A DNA stretch of 64,000 bases from Mycolicibacterium neworleansense (GCF_001245615.1 NZ_CWKH01000002.1:310001-374000), one strand, 5' to 3'. Positions 38,475 to 46,870 are shown, numbered from the stretch's first letter. Numbers and translations: made by a program. Notes: generated by a model not told the origin, from the letters alone.

Positions 38475-40316
38475 TTAGTTGCCCGCCGCGGCCAGGTTCT
38501 GGGCGTGGTCGACGACCTGGGTCAGGATGTTCTTCTGGCGTTCCAGTTCCCGGACGCGGGCGTTGCGCTCGGTCTCCTCGGTCTTGGCCGCGGCGAGCGT
38601 GGCCTGCAGCGATTCGTTGAGCGAGCGGGTGGTCTGGTTGGCGATGTCGCGATAGTGATCGCGCAGCTGGCGCTGGATGCCCTTGAGCCGGTCCCGCGAT
38701 TCCTTGCCGACGACGAAGGCGACGTCGTCGATGAACCTGCGCATGTTGGTCTTGGCCTCACTGCGGACCCGGAGCATGCGGTTCTCCATGTCCTCCTTGT
38801 AGGCCTTGCGGCCGAGCACCAGGCCGGCACCCAGGGACAGCGGGTTGAACATGCCCAGCCCGGCGAATGAGGTGAGCATGCCGAACATCAGCACACCACC
38901 GTAAGAGCCACGCATACCAGTGATGACCTTGTGCCCGGCCTTGATCGGCTTGGCCTCCAACCTGGCCAGCGATTTCATCTCACCGAAGCCGGCGCCCATG
39001 TCCCTGGCGTCGATCTGGGGCAGCTGCACCGCCTCCAGGCCGGCCTCGGTGAAGGTGCGGGCCACCTCGGCGGCCAGTGCCTCGGCGCGCTGGTAGGCCC
39101 ACACGAAGTTGTCGCCGACAGCGGTGGCGACCGCCTCCTCGAGCTCCGAGCCGATCTCGGCCCAGTGCAGGGTGGGGTCTCCGGAGTCGATCACCTTCTC
39201 GGCGTGGGTGGTGATGTTGCGGAAGCGATTTCGCAGATCGTGGTCGACGTCGGCGGTCAGGTCGGCGATGCCGTCGTTGAGCACCTGCTGCCACAGGGCG
39301 GTCTGTTGCAGCGCGTCCTGGGCTTCCTGCTTGCGCCGCTCCAGGTCGGCGGTCAGCCGTTCGCGCTCACCAGGATCGTTGAAGGCAGACAGCTCGGAAT
39401 TCACCGCGAGCAGCAGATGCTCTGCCGCCGAATGGACTTCAGCCACCACCTGGTCACGGATACGGTCGGTCTCGCGCGTCAGCACCCGGTCGGACAGGAA
39501 CTTCACGATGGCCGGAAAGTTCGATTCCTCGTTGAGTTCCTTGTCGTTGAGCTGGATCGCGTGGCTGCGCAGCACGGACGACACCGCGGTCACCGGGACA
39601 TCGAGCCCGGCCCGCTGCAGGTGGCCGATGTTGGCGCCGACGATCTCCCGCCAACGCGGGTACAGGTCAGTCTTGGTCGCGACAATGGTTGCCACCGGGC
39701 AGATTTCGATCGCCTGGCGGATGAAGGTCATTTCCGGTTCGGTGAATTCCTGACTGGTGTCGCTGACCATGAGCAGGGCATCGGCGTCGGGCAGCAGGCC
39801 CAGGGTCGCCGAAAGGTGCGGCTGCCCAAGGCCGCCGACGCCAGGGGTGTCGACGAACGCCAGCCCGCCCTTGAGCAGTGGGCTGGGTGCGGTCACCTCC
39901 ACGCGCAACACCTCGCGGCCACCGGCCTGCGGCGCGCGTCGCAGGTCGTTGGTCACCTCCGACGGCGGGATCTCGATCAGTTCTGGTTCGGCCCCGTCGG
40001 GCCGGGCCACCACCAGCCGCGCCGACGGCTGCTCGCCGTAGGACACCACGGTGGCCAGCACGGTGGACTCGTCATCGCCGACGCGGGCCACCGGGATGTT
40101 CAGCAGCGAGTTGAGCAGCTGACTCTTGCCCTGCTTGAGCTGCCCGGCGATGACCACGCGGATCTGCGGGTCGCTGATGCGCACCTTCGCCACCCGCAGC
40201 CGCTCCACGAGGTCGCCGCGGTCGTAGGTGGCGGCGATCGTGCTGGTGTGGTCGATGAGTTCGACGATCACCTTGACCGGCCTGGCCGGCCCGCCGGTCC
40301 CGTTGGGTTGCGTCAT
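38475..40316 (-). CDS. iniA: Dynamin-like GTPase IniA
   Basis: Bacterial dynamin-like protein of 613 aa. G1 AGQLKQGKSQLLNSL (P-loop at 58-65), G3 VDTPGVGG, G4 ATKTDLYP. A hydrophobic hairpin about residues 480-505 (GVLMFGMLTSFAGLGMFNP) would be the membrane-inserting paddle, and a C-terminal coiled coil ends the protein (EETERNARVRELERQK). M. smegmatis IniA has been shown to mediate membrane fission in vitro. Second gene of iniBAC, 91 nt downstream of iniB; a GC-rich stem in that gap could dampen read-through. Confidence 0.95.
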   Translation of the reverse strand: MTQPNGTGGPARPVKVIVELIDHTSTIAATYDRGDLVERLRVAKVRISDPQIRVVIAGQLKQGKSQLLNSLLNIPVARVGDDESTVLATVVSYGEQPSARLVVARPDGAEPELIEIPPSEVTNDLRRAPQAGGREVLRVEVTAPSPLLKGGLAFVDTPGVGGLGQPHLSATLGLLPDADALLMVSDTSQEFTEPEMTFIRQAIEICPVATIVATKTDLYPRWREIVGANIGHLQRAGLDVPVTAVSSVLRSHAIQLNDKELNEESNFPAIVKFLSDRVLTRETDRIRDQVVAEVHSAAEHLLLAVNSELSAFNDPGERERLTADLERRKQEAQDALQQTALWQQVLNDGIADLTADVDHDLRNRFRNITTHAEKVIDSGDPTLHWAEIGSELEEAVATAVGDNFVWAYQRAEALAAEVARTFTEAGLEAVQLPQIDARDMGAGFGEMKSLARLEAKPIKAGHKVITGMRGSYGGVLMFGMLTSFAGLGMFNPLSLGAGLVLGRKAYKEDMENRMLRVRSEAKTNMRRFIDDVAFVVGKESRDRLKGIQRQLRDHYRDIANQTTRSLNESLQATLAAAKTEETERNARVRELERQKNILTQVVDHAQNLAAAGN

Positions 40317-40358
40317 CGAAGTTCCTTCCTGCCCCGCTCAACCGTAGGCGCGCCAATA

Positions 40359-40394
40359 GGGCGGGGACCACCCGCGTACGGATGGCCCCCGCCC
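40359..40394 (-). terminator. GC-rich stem between iniB and iniA (possible attenuator)
   Basis: GGGCGGGG and CCCCGCCC arms flank a 20-nt loop, 13 nt past the iniB stop. No U-tract follows. It may reduce transcription into iniA or stabilise iniB mRNA; inference only. Confidence 0.4.
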
Positions 40395-40407
40395 CTTGTG
40401 GATCGGA

Positions 40408-41496
40408 TCAGAAGGCGTCGAACCCGGTGTCGGTCGCGTTGTGCGATGCGACGTCGGTGTGGGACTGCGAGTGCGAGTCGTAGCTGTTACCCGAGCCCAG
40501 CGCCGAGCTGCTGTCGTAGCTGTTGCCCGACGCGAGCGCGGTGTTGGTCTCGTTGCCCGAACCGAACGCAGTCTCGTTGCCCGAGGCGATGTTCGACGAG
40601 TAGGACGAGGAGTTGTCCTCCACGCTGGAGTGCGTCTCGGTCTGCACCGAGGTGCTCACCGAGTTGTCCTGGGTGTTGCGGCTGCCGTAGTCACCGTCAA
40701 CCTGGTTGCCGCCGACCGCCGTGGTCGAGGCGTCGGTGAGGATGATCGAGCCGGCGTTGCCGCCGTCGCCGCCGGACGCACCGCCGCTGCCGATACCGAT
40801 CAGGCTGTCGCCGCCGGATGCGCCGCCACCGTGGCCGCCGCTCATGTCGACGTCACTGATGACCGGACCGTCATTGCCGGAGATCAGGTCGCCACCGGCA
40901 GTCTGCGAGTTGTCCTCGATGTCGTTGTCCTTGCCGACGGCGACGTTGGAGCCTGCGCCGGCCCAGATGTCGCCGTTGTTGGTGGTGTTGCCGTCACCGA
41001 GCACGGCGCCGTCACCGCTGACGATGTCGCCGTCGTTGTCACCGTCGACCACCACGCCGCCGTTGGTGGCGGTGTTGGTGCTCTTGTCACCGAGGGTGAT
41101 GTCACCGAAGCCCAAGTTGAACGCACCCTGCTGGGCGTTGGCGCCGGCGTCCTGGTTGGGGCTCATCACCGGCACGTTGTTGTGGCTGGCCCACTCGGTG
41201 TCGTTGTTGCTGGCCACCTGCGTCTGCGGGGAGAACGGCGAGGCGACCTGGTTGCCGAACTGGGCCGGGATGCTGTGGTGGTCGGCGACCGCACGCTGCA
41301 GGCCCACCACCGGGTTGCCGCCACCGAGCAGGACGCCGGCCGGAGCCGCGGTGGCCGCAACGGCGTGCAGCTGGGCCGCGGTCACGTTGGGCAGGCCGGC
41401 GTCACGCAGGCTGCCGTCCGGGTCGGCGATGAACGACGCGGCCGAGGCCGGGCTGCGGAACAGGTCGAGGATGAAGTCGATCAGAGAGATTGCCAT
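40408..41496 (-). CDS. iniB: IniB, Asn/Ser/Gly/Asp-rich protein
   Basis: Isoniazid-inducible protein of 362 aa. The N-terminal 60 residues form the conserved IniB domain (LIDFILDLFRSPASAASF, then ADPDGSLRDAGLPNVTA). The rest is low-complexity: Gly/Asn/Asp-rich, then Ser-rich repeats such as GSGNSYDS and SGNET. It resembles a wall-associated structural protein, although no signal peptide is visible. First gene of iniBAC. The ATG at 41496 has GAAAGGG upstream. The promoter region upstream carries several TAGGGG/CCCCTA elements. Confidence 0.92.
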   Translation of the reverse strand: MAISLIDFILDLFRSPASAASFIADPDGSLRDAGLPNVTAAQLHAVAATAAPAGVLLGGGNPVVGLQRAVADHHSIPAQFGNQVASPFSPQTQVASNNDTEWASHNNVPVMSPNQDAGANAQQGAFNLGFGDITLGDKSTNTATNGGVVVDGDNDGDIVSGDGAVLGDGNTTNNGDIWAGAGSNVAVGKDNDIEDNSQTAGGDLISGNDGPVISDVDMSGGHGGGASGGDSLIGIGSGGASGGDGGNAGSIILTDASTTAVGGNQVDGDYGSRNTQDNSVSTSVQTETHSSVEDNSSSYSSNIASGNETAFGSGNETNTALASGNSYDSSSALGSGNSYDSHSQSHTDVASHNATDTGFDAF

Positions 41497-41626
41497 TGGT
41501 CCAACCCTTTCGGTTGTTGTGGGAAGTCTTTTCGGAAGTCCCCCGCCGGGCTCTCCGGCGATCTGGAGACAACGTTATGGGTGCGCCGCAGCCCCGGAAA
41601 CGGGGTCGGTTCCCCTCCCCGCACTG

Positions 41627-41682
41627 CCCCTACTCGGGCTGCAGGGGGATGCCCCAATAGGGGGATAGGGGATATCTAGGGG
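41627..41682. promoter_or_regulatory. TAGGGG element cluster upstream of iniB
   Basis: TAGGGG occurs at 41658, 41666 and 41677, and the reverse CCCCTA at 41627, all 130-190 nt upstream of the iniB ATG. The same hexamer is clustered in the other promoter region of this locus (42420-42457). Candidate binding site for the activator IniR or a nucleoid protein; inference. The rest of the 285-nt gap holds the iniB leader and the terminator stem at 41730. Confidence 0.4.
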
Positions 41683-41729
41683 CGGGCGTGGGTAGCCCCG
41701 CATCTATTGACGTTATCGCAGGTAAAACG

Positions 41730-41767
41730 CAGTAAGCGCACGCCCCAAAGGGGTCGTGCGCTTACTG
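41730..41767 (-). terminator. Terminator-like hairpin after the IniB paralogue
   Basis: CAGTAAGCGCACG pairs perfectly with CGTGCGCTTACTG (13 bp), extended by CCCC/GGGG past a one-base bulge, with a 3-nt AAA loop region. It begins 15 nt past the stop of the gene at 41782. No long U-tract, as usual in mycobacteria. Confidence 0.8.
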
Positions 41768-41781
41768 AGGGTTGAGCCAGA

Positions 41782-42330
41782 TCAGTCGAAGATGTCGAAT
41801 CCGCCGGCACCGTCGGTGTGGTGCTGGTCGTCAACGATCGGCTGGGCCCAATCTTCGGCCGGGGCCGGGTCGACAATCGTCGCGTCATCGAAGACGGCAT
41901 CGTTGACCTGCAGCGAAAGGTCGTCGAGCGGCTGGCTGAGCGGCCCGATGTCGTCGATCGCGGACCCGGACGCCACCAACTGGTCCACGGAGCCCGACTG
42001 ATCGATGACGTGGCCGGCCGCCGCGTCCCAGGCGTCGTTGGGGGTGTCGAGCGGCACGTGATCGCCGAAGGCATCGAACGCCGCAGTAGCGGCCCCACTG
42101 GCCCACACGTTGCCGCCCGCATCGGCGGCGCCGAGGTCACCGAGCCCGCCGTTGGCACCGGTCATCGACAGCGACTCCGAGACCACCGGGATCAGATTGT
42201 TGACGTCCGTGCTGGTCACATCGGTCAGATTGGCATCGGCGATCGCCTGTGCCGGGTCAGCGGCATAGTGGGCAGCGGCGTCGGGGTCGCGTACCAGCGA
42301 CATCACAAAGTCCAGCAATGTGTTCGCCAT
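41782..42330 (-). CDS. IniB-like N-terminal domain protein (Rv0340-like)
   Basis: Small protein of 182 aa whose first 50 residues (ANTLLDFVMSLVRDPDAAAHYA, with ADPAQAIADANLTDVTS) parallel the IniB N-terminus position by position. The rest is acidic and low in Lys/Arg. Its position between iniR and iniB matches Rv0340 of M. tuberculosis, a conserved hypothetical of similar size. The ATG at 42330 has a strong GAGGAGG site. It is followed by a strong hairpin, so it is a separate transcript from iniB. Function unknown; co-regulation with iniBAC is likely. Confidence 0.8.
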   Translation of the reverse strand: MANTLLDFVMSLVRDPDAAAHYAADPAQAIADANLTDVTSTDVNNLIPVVSESLSMTGANGGLGDLGAADAGGNVWASGAATAAFDAFGDHVPLDTPNDAWDAAAGHVIDQSGSVDQLVASGSAIDDIGPLSQPLDDLSLQVNDAVFDDATIVDPAPAEDWAQPIVDDQHHTDGAGGFDIFD

Positions 42331-42419
42331 GCTCCACCTCCTCAACGGTTCGATTTGAATGCTAGCCAGCTGCGAGGTCCCTGGGATCGGTGCCGAACCC
42401 ACCCCTGCCCGCGACCCAT

Positions 42420-42457
42420 TAGGGGGGCGAGCGTTAGGGGATTCACGCCACTAGGGG
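42420..42457. promoter_or_regulatory. TAGGGG element cluster in the divergent promoter region
   Basis: TAGGGG at 42420, 42435 and 42452 (15 and 17 nt apart), with a related TAGGGT at 42489. It lies between the IniB-like gene (minus) and the Hsp70-like gene (plus). It mirrors the cluster before iniB. Likely a shared regulator site; inference. Confidence 0.4.
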
Positions 42458-42527
42458 TTCAATCACGGGCCGTCGGGGTTCCAACGGTTAGGGTGAGGGT
42501 CGGCCGAGACAACAGGAGTGACGCCTG

Positions 42528-44300
42528 ATGACCGACTCACTGGGGTTGTCGATCGGGATGACCAACCTGGTGGCAGCCCGCGAAGGTCGCCAACCGGTAA
42601 TCCGCCGATCGATCCTCACCCTGCACAACGACCGTGCCCCCGATGTGGGCGACTACACCGGCAGCGGACTGCCACTGGCCGGCTTCGTGGAGCGGGTGGG
42701 CGATCCGGTGCCGCTGGTCGCCGCCGACGGCTCCCAACACCGGGGCGAGCTGGTGCTGGGCGAGGCGCTGGCCGCGATGGCGCGCCTCGCCGGTGGCGGT
42801 ACGCCGGTGGTGATCGCGGTCCCGGCGCACTGGGGTCCGAGCACCGTCAACGCATTGCGCGGCGTCCTGCCTCGCTATCCCGGACTGGCTCCGGGCGGTA
42901 CACCACCGGGCCTGGTGCCGGATTCCCTGACCGCTCTGGCCGCCCTGCAGGCCGATCCGGGGTTGCCCACCGAAGGTGTCGTGGTGTTGTGCGATTTCGG
43001 CGGCAGCGGCACCAGCGTGACGCTGGCCGACGCCGGCGCGGCGTTCGCCACGCTCGGTCCGACCGTGCGCTATCCCGATTTCTCCGGCGACCTGATCGAC
43101 CAGGCCCTGCTCAACCACGTGCTCAGCGGAGTCGCCGCGGCCAACGACACCGATCCGGCGGGCACCGCCGCGGTCGGCTCGTTGGCACGGCTGCGGGCGG
43201 AATGCCGGCAGGCCAAGGAGCGGCTGTCGGCCGAGACCGCCACGGTGGTTCACACCGAACTGCCGGGATTCAATTCCGATGTCCGGGTAACCCGGCCCGA
43301 ACTCGACCAGCTCATGTCCGCGCCGCTGGCAGGCCTGCTGGACGCCATCGAAGACACATTGCAGCGCAGCAACATTGCGTTGTCGAGCGTGAACGTGGTG
43401 GCCACCGTCGGCGGTGGTGCGGCGATACCCCTTGTCACCCAGCGGCTTTCGGAGCGCCTTCGCGCACCGGTCGCAACGACGGCCCACCCGCAGTTCGATG
43501 TGGCTGCGGGGGCCGCGCTGGTCGCCGAGCGGGTCATCGACGCGGGTGCACCGACGGGCATGGCCCCCGCGGTGGCTGCCGCCGACGCTCCGACGGGTTT
43601 GGCTCCCGAGGTCACCGGCGCCGACGCTCCGACCGGCATGGCCCCGACAAGCCAAGCGCCAGCAGCCGGTACCGGGAACTTCGGCGCACTGGCCTGGTCG
43701 CAGGACGACGCACCCGGTAATGAGCCGGTGCCGTATGCGGGCGGTGAGTACGAGACGCCCGCGGGCAATACGGCGGCGCGACCGTCCGTCGAGTTCAGCC
43801 ACGACGAGGAGATGTTCGACGCCGGACCGGCGCCGCTCCCCTGGTACAAACGGCCGCCGATCCTGTTCGGGGCGGCAGCCGCGGCCGCGCTGCTGGCCGC
43901 CGGTGGCCTCGCGGTGACTTTGACCAGTTCCGAAGGGGATTCGACGCCGGTCACCGAGACCAGCACCACCTATTCGATGGAGGCGCCGCCGCCTGAGCCG
44001 GTCACGACCGTGACCGAGGGGCCGGACGGAGTCAAGACCACCACGGTCGTGGTACCACCACCTCCGCCGCCGGAAACGACGACCCCACCGCCGGAAACCA
44101 CCACGACGACCAGCCCGACCACAACGACGACCACCACGACGACAACAACGCCGACGACAACAACGACCACCCGCACCACGACCACCACGACGCAACCTCC
44201 GACGACGACCACGCAGCCGCCGACAACGACAAAGCCGCCGACCACCACCCAGCCGCCGGTCACGACCACTGCGGCGGCGGAGGGCGACGGCGGCGCCTAG
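42528..44300 (+). CDS. Membrane-anchored Hsp70-like protein with Thr-rich tail
   Basis: Protein of 590 aa and paralogue of the 35077 gene. Hsp70/actin-type ATPase (about 1-345): LGLSIGMTNLVAAREG, CDFGGSGTSVTLADAG, ATVGGGAAIPLVTQRLSERL. Then come three near-repeats of the type DAPTGMAP, a PLPWYKRPP juxtamembrane motif, one transmembrane helix (about 442-463) and a tail dominated by Thr and Pro. It has no substrate-binding domain. It lies upstream of iniR on the same strand, 10 nt apart, and is divergent from the IniB-like gene. It is not in the M. tuberculosis order at this point. Likely a sensor or scaffold of the Ini envelope-stress region; inferred. Confidence 0.82.
   Translation: MTDSLGLSIGMTNLVAAREGRQPVIRRSILTLHNDRAPDVGDYTGSGLPLAGFVERVGDPVPLVAADGSQHRGELVLGEALAAMARLAGGGTPVVIAVPAHWGPSTVNALRGVLPRYPGLAPGGTPPGLVPDSLTALAALQADPGLPTEGVVVLCDFGGSGTSVTLADAGAAFATLGPTVRYPDFSGDLIDQALLNHVLSGVAAANDTDPAGTAAVGSLARLRAECRQAKERLSAETATVVHTELPGFNSDVRVTRPELDQLMSAPLAGLLDAIEDTLQRSNIALSSVNVVATVGGGAAIPLVTQRLSERLRAPVATTAHPQFDVAAGAALVAERVIDAGAPTGMAPAVAAADAPTGLAPEVTGADAPTGMAPTSQAPAAGTGNFGALAWSQDDAPGNEPVPYAGGEYETPAGNTAARPSVEFSHDEEMFDAGPAPLPWYKRPPILFGAAAAAALLAAGGLAVTLTSSEGDSTPVTETSTTYSMEAPPPEPVTTVTEGPDGVKTTTVVVPPPPPPETTTPPPETTTTTSPTTTTTTTTTTTPTTTTTTRTTTTTTQPPTTTTQPPTTTKPPTTTQPPVTTTAAAEGDGGA
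44085..44275 (+). repeat. Low-complexity Thr/Pro-codon tract
   Basis: Runs of ACC/ACG/ACA with CCG codons encode the tail of the Hsp70-like protein, including repeated QPPTTT units. Slippage-prone. Confidence 0.7.
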
Positions 44301-44310
44301 GCGGGCACTG

Positions 44311-45279
44311 ATGACCGCACCGGAGCCCGTTCCGGAGCTTCCGTCGGCCGCCCGGTCGGTGATCGATGCGGTGCTCGCCAACCCGGACGCACCGGCCAAG
44401 CTGCTGGTCTCCGGCGGCGTCGGCAGCGGGAAGAGCACGGTGCTCGCCGAGATCCGCGGCGCGCTGCGCGACGCCGGCCGCGTCGTGCTCACTCGGGCAC
44501 CCCGACCTGGTGACGCACCCGAGTCCGCTTTCGTCGTCGACGATGCCCATCTCCTCGGCGACAGTGAAATCGACAGTCTCACAGAGAAAGTCGCTGATCT
44601 GTCGGCGACTGTTGTGGTGGCGGCCGAGCCACTGACACACCGCCAGGCCCTGCACACGTTGGCCACCGCCCTGGCGCGAGAGAATCCGGTGGTACGGCTG
44701 GGGCCGCTGACGGCAGCTGAGGTCGGACAGGTTCTGAGCACGGCGCTGGGCACCCCGGCAACGCACGAAACCGTCAGGTCGGTGCTGGCCGCGACGGCCG
44801 GGCTGCCGTTTCTGATGGCGGCGGCAGCGGCGGCCGAGGCACCGGCGGAGGCGGCCCGGTTCGCGCTGCTGCAACGGCTGCGCCGGGTTGACGACGACAC
44901 CCGCGACGCGCTGCTGATCCTGTCGCTGAGCCATGATCTCGGTCCCGACGACGTGGCGGCGGCCCTGCGCTTGTCCGGTGCCGAAGCGTCAGACCTGGTG
45001 GACCGGGCCCGGGCCGGCGGGTTGGTGGAGCCGTCACATGACCGGCGCTTCGTGCGGACGGTTCACGAGTCACTCGCCCAGATCGCCGGCGCCGCCCGCC
45101 ACCATGAAATCGAAACCTCTCTTCTCGCTTCACAACTCGAGCTGTCGACGTTGTCGGCCGACCTCGCGGTGCGGCTGGCCGAGCATGGACTGCGTGATGA
45201 TCGCCTGGCCGAGGCGCTCGCCGAGCACGCGGCGCACAATCGCGCACGCCCGGCGCGGCCGCGGGCGCGGCGGCGGTGA
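44311..45279 (+). CDS. iniR: IniR-like STAND regulator, N-terminal part (frame-split)
   Basis: 322 aa. It carries the nucleotide-binding part of a MalT/STAND-type regulator: Walker A VSGGVGSGKSTVL near residue 35 and Walker B FVVDDAHLL. In M. tuberculosis the single protein IniR (Rv0339c, about 830 aa) activates iniBAC under cell-wall stress. Here the frame closes in an Arg-rich, GC-rich stretch (RARPARPRARRR) and the remaining two thirds start in the next frame with a 4-nt GTGA overlap. Together the two pieces make about the right length, so a one-base deletion near 45230-45270 is the simplest explanation; a genuinely split, coupled gene pair is the alternative. Confidence 0.75.
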   Translation: MTAPEPVPELPSAARSVIDAVLANPDAPAKLLVSGGVGSGKSTVLAEIRGALRDAGRVVLTRAPRPGDAPESAFVVDDAHLLGDSEIDSLTEKVADLSATVVVAAEPLTHRQALHTLATALARENPVVRLGPLTAAEVGQVLSTALGTPATHETVRSVLAATAGLPFLMAAAAAAEAPAEAARFALLQRLRRVDDDTRDALLILSLSHDLGPDDVAAALRLSGAEASDLVDRARAGGLVEPSHDRRFVRTVHESLAQIAGAARHHEIETSLLASQLELSTLSADLAVRLAEHGLRDDRLAEALAEHAAHNRARPARPRARRR

Positions 45280-46784
45280 GTACCCGGCTGGCCGATGCGC
45301 TGGCACTGGCCGGCGACTGCACCACGGCGGCCCGGATGTCCGATGAGTTGCTCGGTTCCGACGACCCGGCTGAACGGGCCACCGCGGTGCGGATCGCGGC
45401 CAGCGTCGCCATGCACGACGGCAGCGCCGCTCAAGCCGCTGATCTGTTCCGTTGGCTCGGTCCCTACCCCGACGTATTGACAAGTTCGGCGAGCACGACA
45501 GCTTTTCTGGCAGCCGGGGACGGCGAGGCCGCGCGGGCGTCGTCGAGTTCCGAAGCAGCCGGGCCACCAACCTCGACGGCACGCGCCGCCCGAAGCCTGG
45601 CCGAAGGTTTGGTGCTGTCGCTCGATCAGCCGTTCGCCGTGACCGTGGCCCGGTTGGGCCAGGCCGTCACCGCCGAATATCAGGCCGGTGGCGTCGCACC
45701 CGATACCCCGGCGGCGCTGGTGACGCTGGCGGCCCTCCACGGCGGCGACTCGGTCCGCGCGCGCAGCGTGATCAGCCGGGCCGTACGAGCCGGCGGGACC
45801 GACGGCTCGGGCGACGAAGTGTTCAGCGCGGCTCGGCACCGCCTGCTGTTGGGCTGGGTGAAGATGCAGGACGGCCAGCTCGCCGCGGCCGGTGCCGACG
45901 CCTCGGCCGCCGAATCGGGTGAGGATCTGCACCGGCGTGATGCCTTGTGGGCGGCGGCCCTGCGGACCGCGATCGCCCGGCGCAGCGGGGACAGCGGCGC
46001 GGTTCAGAAGTATTGGTACGCCGCGGTGGAGGTGCTCGCCGAGTACTCGATCGACCTCTTCTCCCTGCTGCCGCTGGGCGAACTATGGGTCGCCGGTGCC
46101 CGTATGCGTCAGGTCGACCGACTGGAACACGCCCTGGCCGAGGCGTGGGATCTGCTCACCCGGCTCGGCAACCCGGTGTTGTGGTCGGTGCCCCTGCACT
46201 GGGCCGGCGTCCACGCCGGGATTCTCGCCAACTCACCCGGCGCCGTCGCCCCGCACGGTCAGGCGCTCACGGCCGCGGCCGGGCAGAGCACCTTCGCCCG
46301 GGCCCTGGCCAACGCCGGTCGCACCTGGCTGCGGGTATTGGCCAACCACGTCGATACCGACGAGGTCACCGCCGCCGCCAAGTCCCTGTCCCAGTTCGGC
46401 CTGACCTGGGATGGCACCCGGCTGGCCAGTCAGGCCGCACTGCAGACCCCCGACGCCCGGGTATCGCAGGCCATGCTGCAACTGGCCCGCGATCTCAAAC
46501 AGACCAGTGCGGTCGAGGAGGTCGAGGTCGCTTCACCGGCAGCGCCGGTCGGCGCCCCGACACAGACAGCTCCGGCCCCGTCGTCGACCAAGTTGTCCGA
46601 CCGCGAACGCGAGGTCGCCGAACTGCTACTGCTCGGGATGCCCTACCGCGATATCGGCAGCCAGTTGTTCATCTCGGCGAAGACGGTGGAACATCATGTC
46701 GCCCGGATTCGTCGCCGCCTCGGAGCCGAGTCCCGGACGGAAATGCTGTCGATGTTGCGGGCGATGCTGACACCACAGGGCTGA
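45276..46784 (+). CDS. iniR: IniR-like regulator, C-terminal part with LuxR HTH (frame-split)
   Basis: 502 aa. A helical, TPR-like sensor region (from STRLADALALAGDC) is followed by a C-terminal LuxR-type HTH: LSDREREVAELLLLGMPYRDIG, then LFISAKTVEHHVARIRRRLG. This is the DNA-binding and signal-sensing part expected of IniR. The GTG at 45276 may not be a real start: upstream in the same frame the sequence reads on as alanine-rich coding (GAAAGAAAV), as if continuous with the preceding piece. It is transcribed with the Hsp70-like gene and faces etfD, 148 nt downstream on the same strand. Confidence 0.78.
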   Translation: MSTRLADALALAGDCTTAARMSDELLGSDDPAERATAVRIAASVAMHDGSAAQAADLFRWLGPYPDVLTSSASTTAFLAAGDGEAARASSSSEAAGPPTSTARAARSLAEGLVLSLDQPFAVTVARLGQAVTAEYQAGGVAPDTPAALVTLAALHGGDSVRARSVISRAVRAGGTDGSGDEVFSAARHRLLLGWVKMQDGQLAAAGADASAAESGEDLHRRDALWAAALRTAIARRSGDSGAVQKYWYAAVEVLAEYSIDLFSLLPLGELWVAGARMRQVDRLEHALAEAWDLLTRLGNPVLWSVPLHWAGVHAGILANSPGAVAPHGQALTAAAGQSTFARALANAGRTWLRVLANHVDTDEVTAAAKSLSQFGLTWDGTRLASQAALQTPDARVSQAMLQLARDLKQTSAVEEVEVASPAAPVGAPTQTAPAPSSTKLSDREREVAELLLLGMPYRDIGSQLFISAKTVEHHVARIRRRLGAESRTEMLSMLRAMLTPQG

Positions 46785-46870
46785 GAGCTATACCACAGTG
46801 GCCTCAAAGTTAGGTAAGCCTCGGTAGCGGTGAGAAACACCGAAATGTCACTATGAGCTGAAGGAAGCTA

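Noticed and set aside
42537..44900. 787-aa open frame on the minus strand opposite the Hsp70-like and iniR genes
   Set aside because: It is a GC-rich shadow: Arg/Gly-rich composition, no recognisable domain, and it opposes two genes with clear motifs.
46810..46830. TTAGGTAAGCCT before etfD as an IdeR iron box
   Set aside because: Only the left half resembles the 19-bp palindrome; the right half fails, about 11 of 19 matches.
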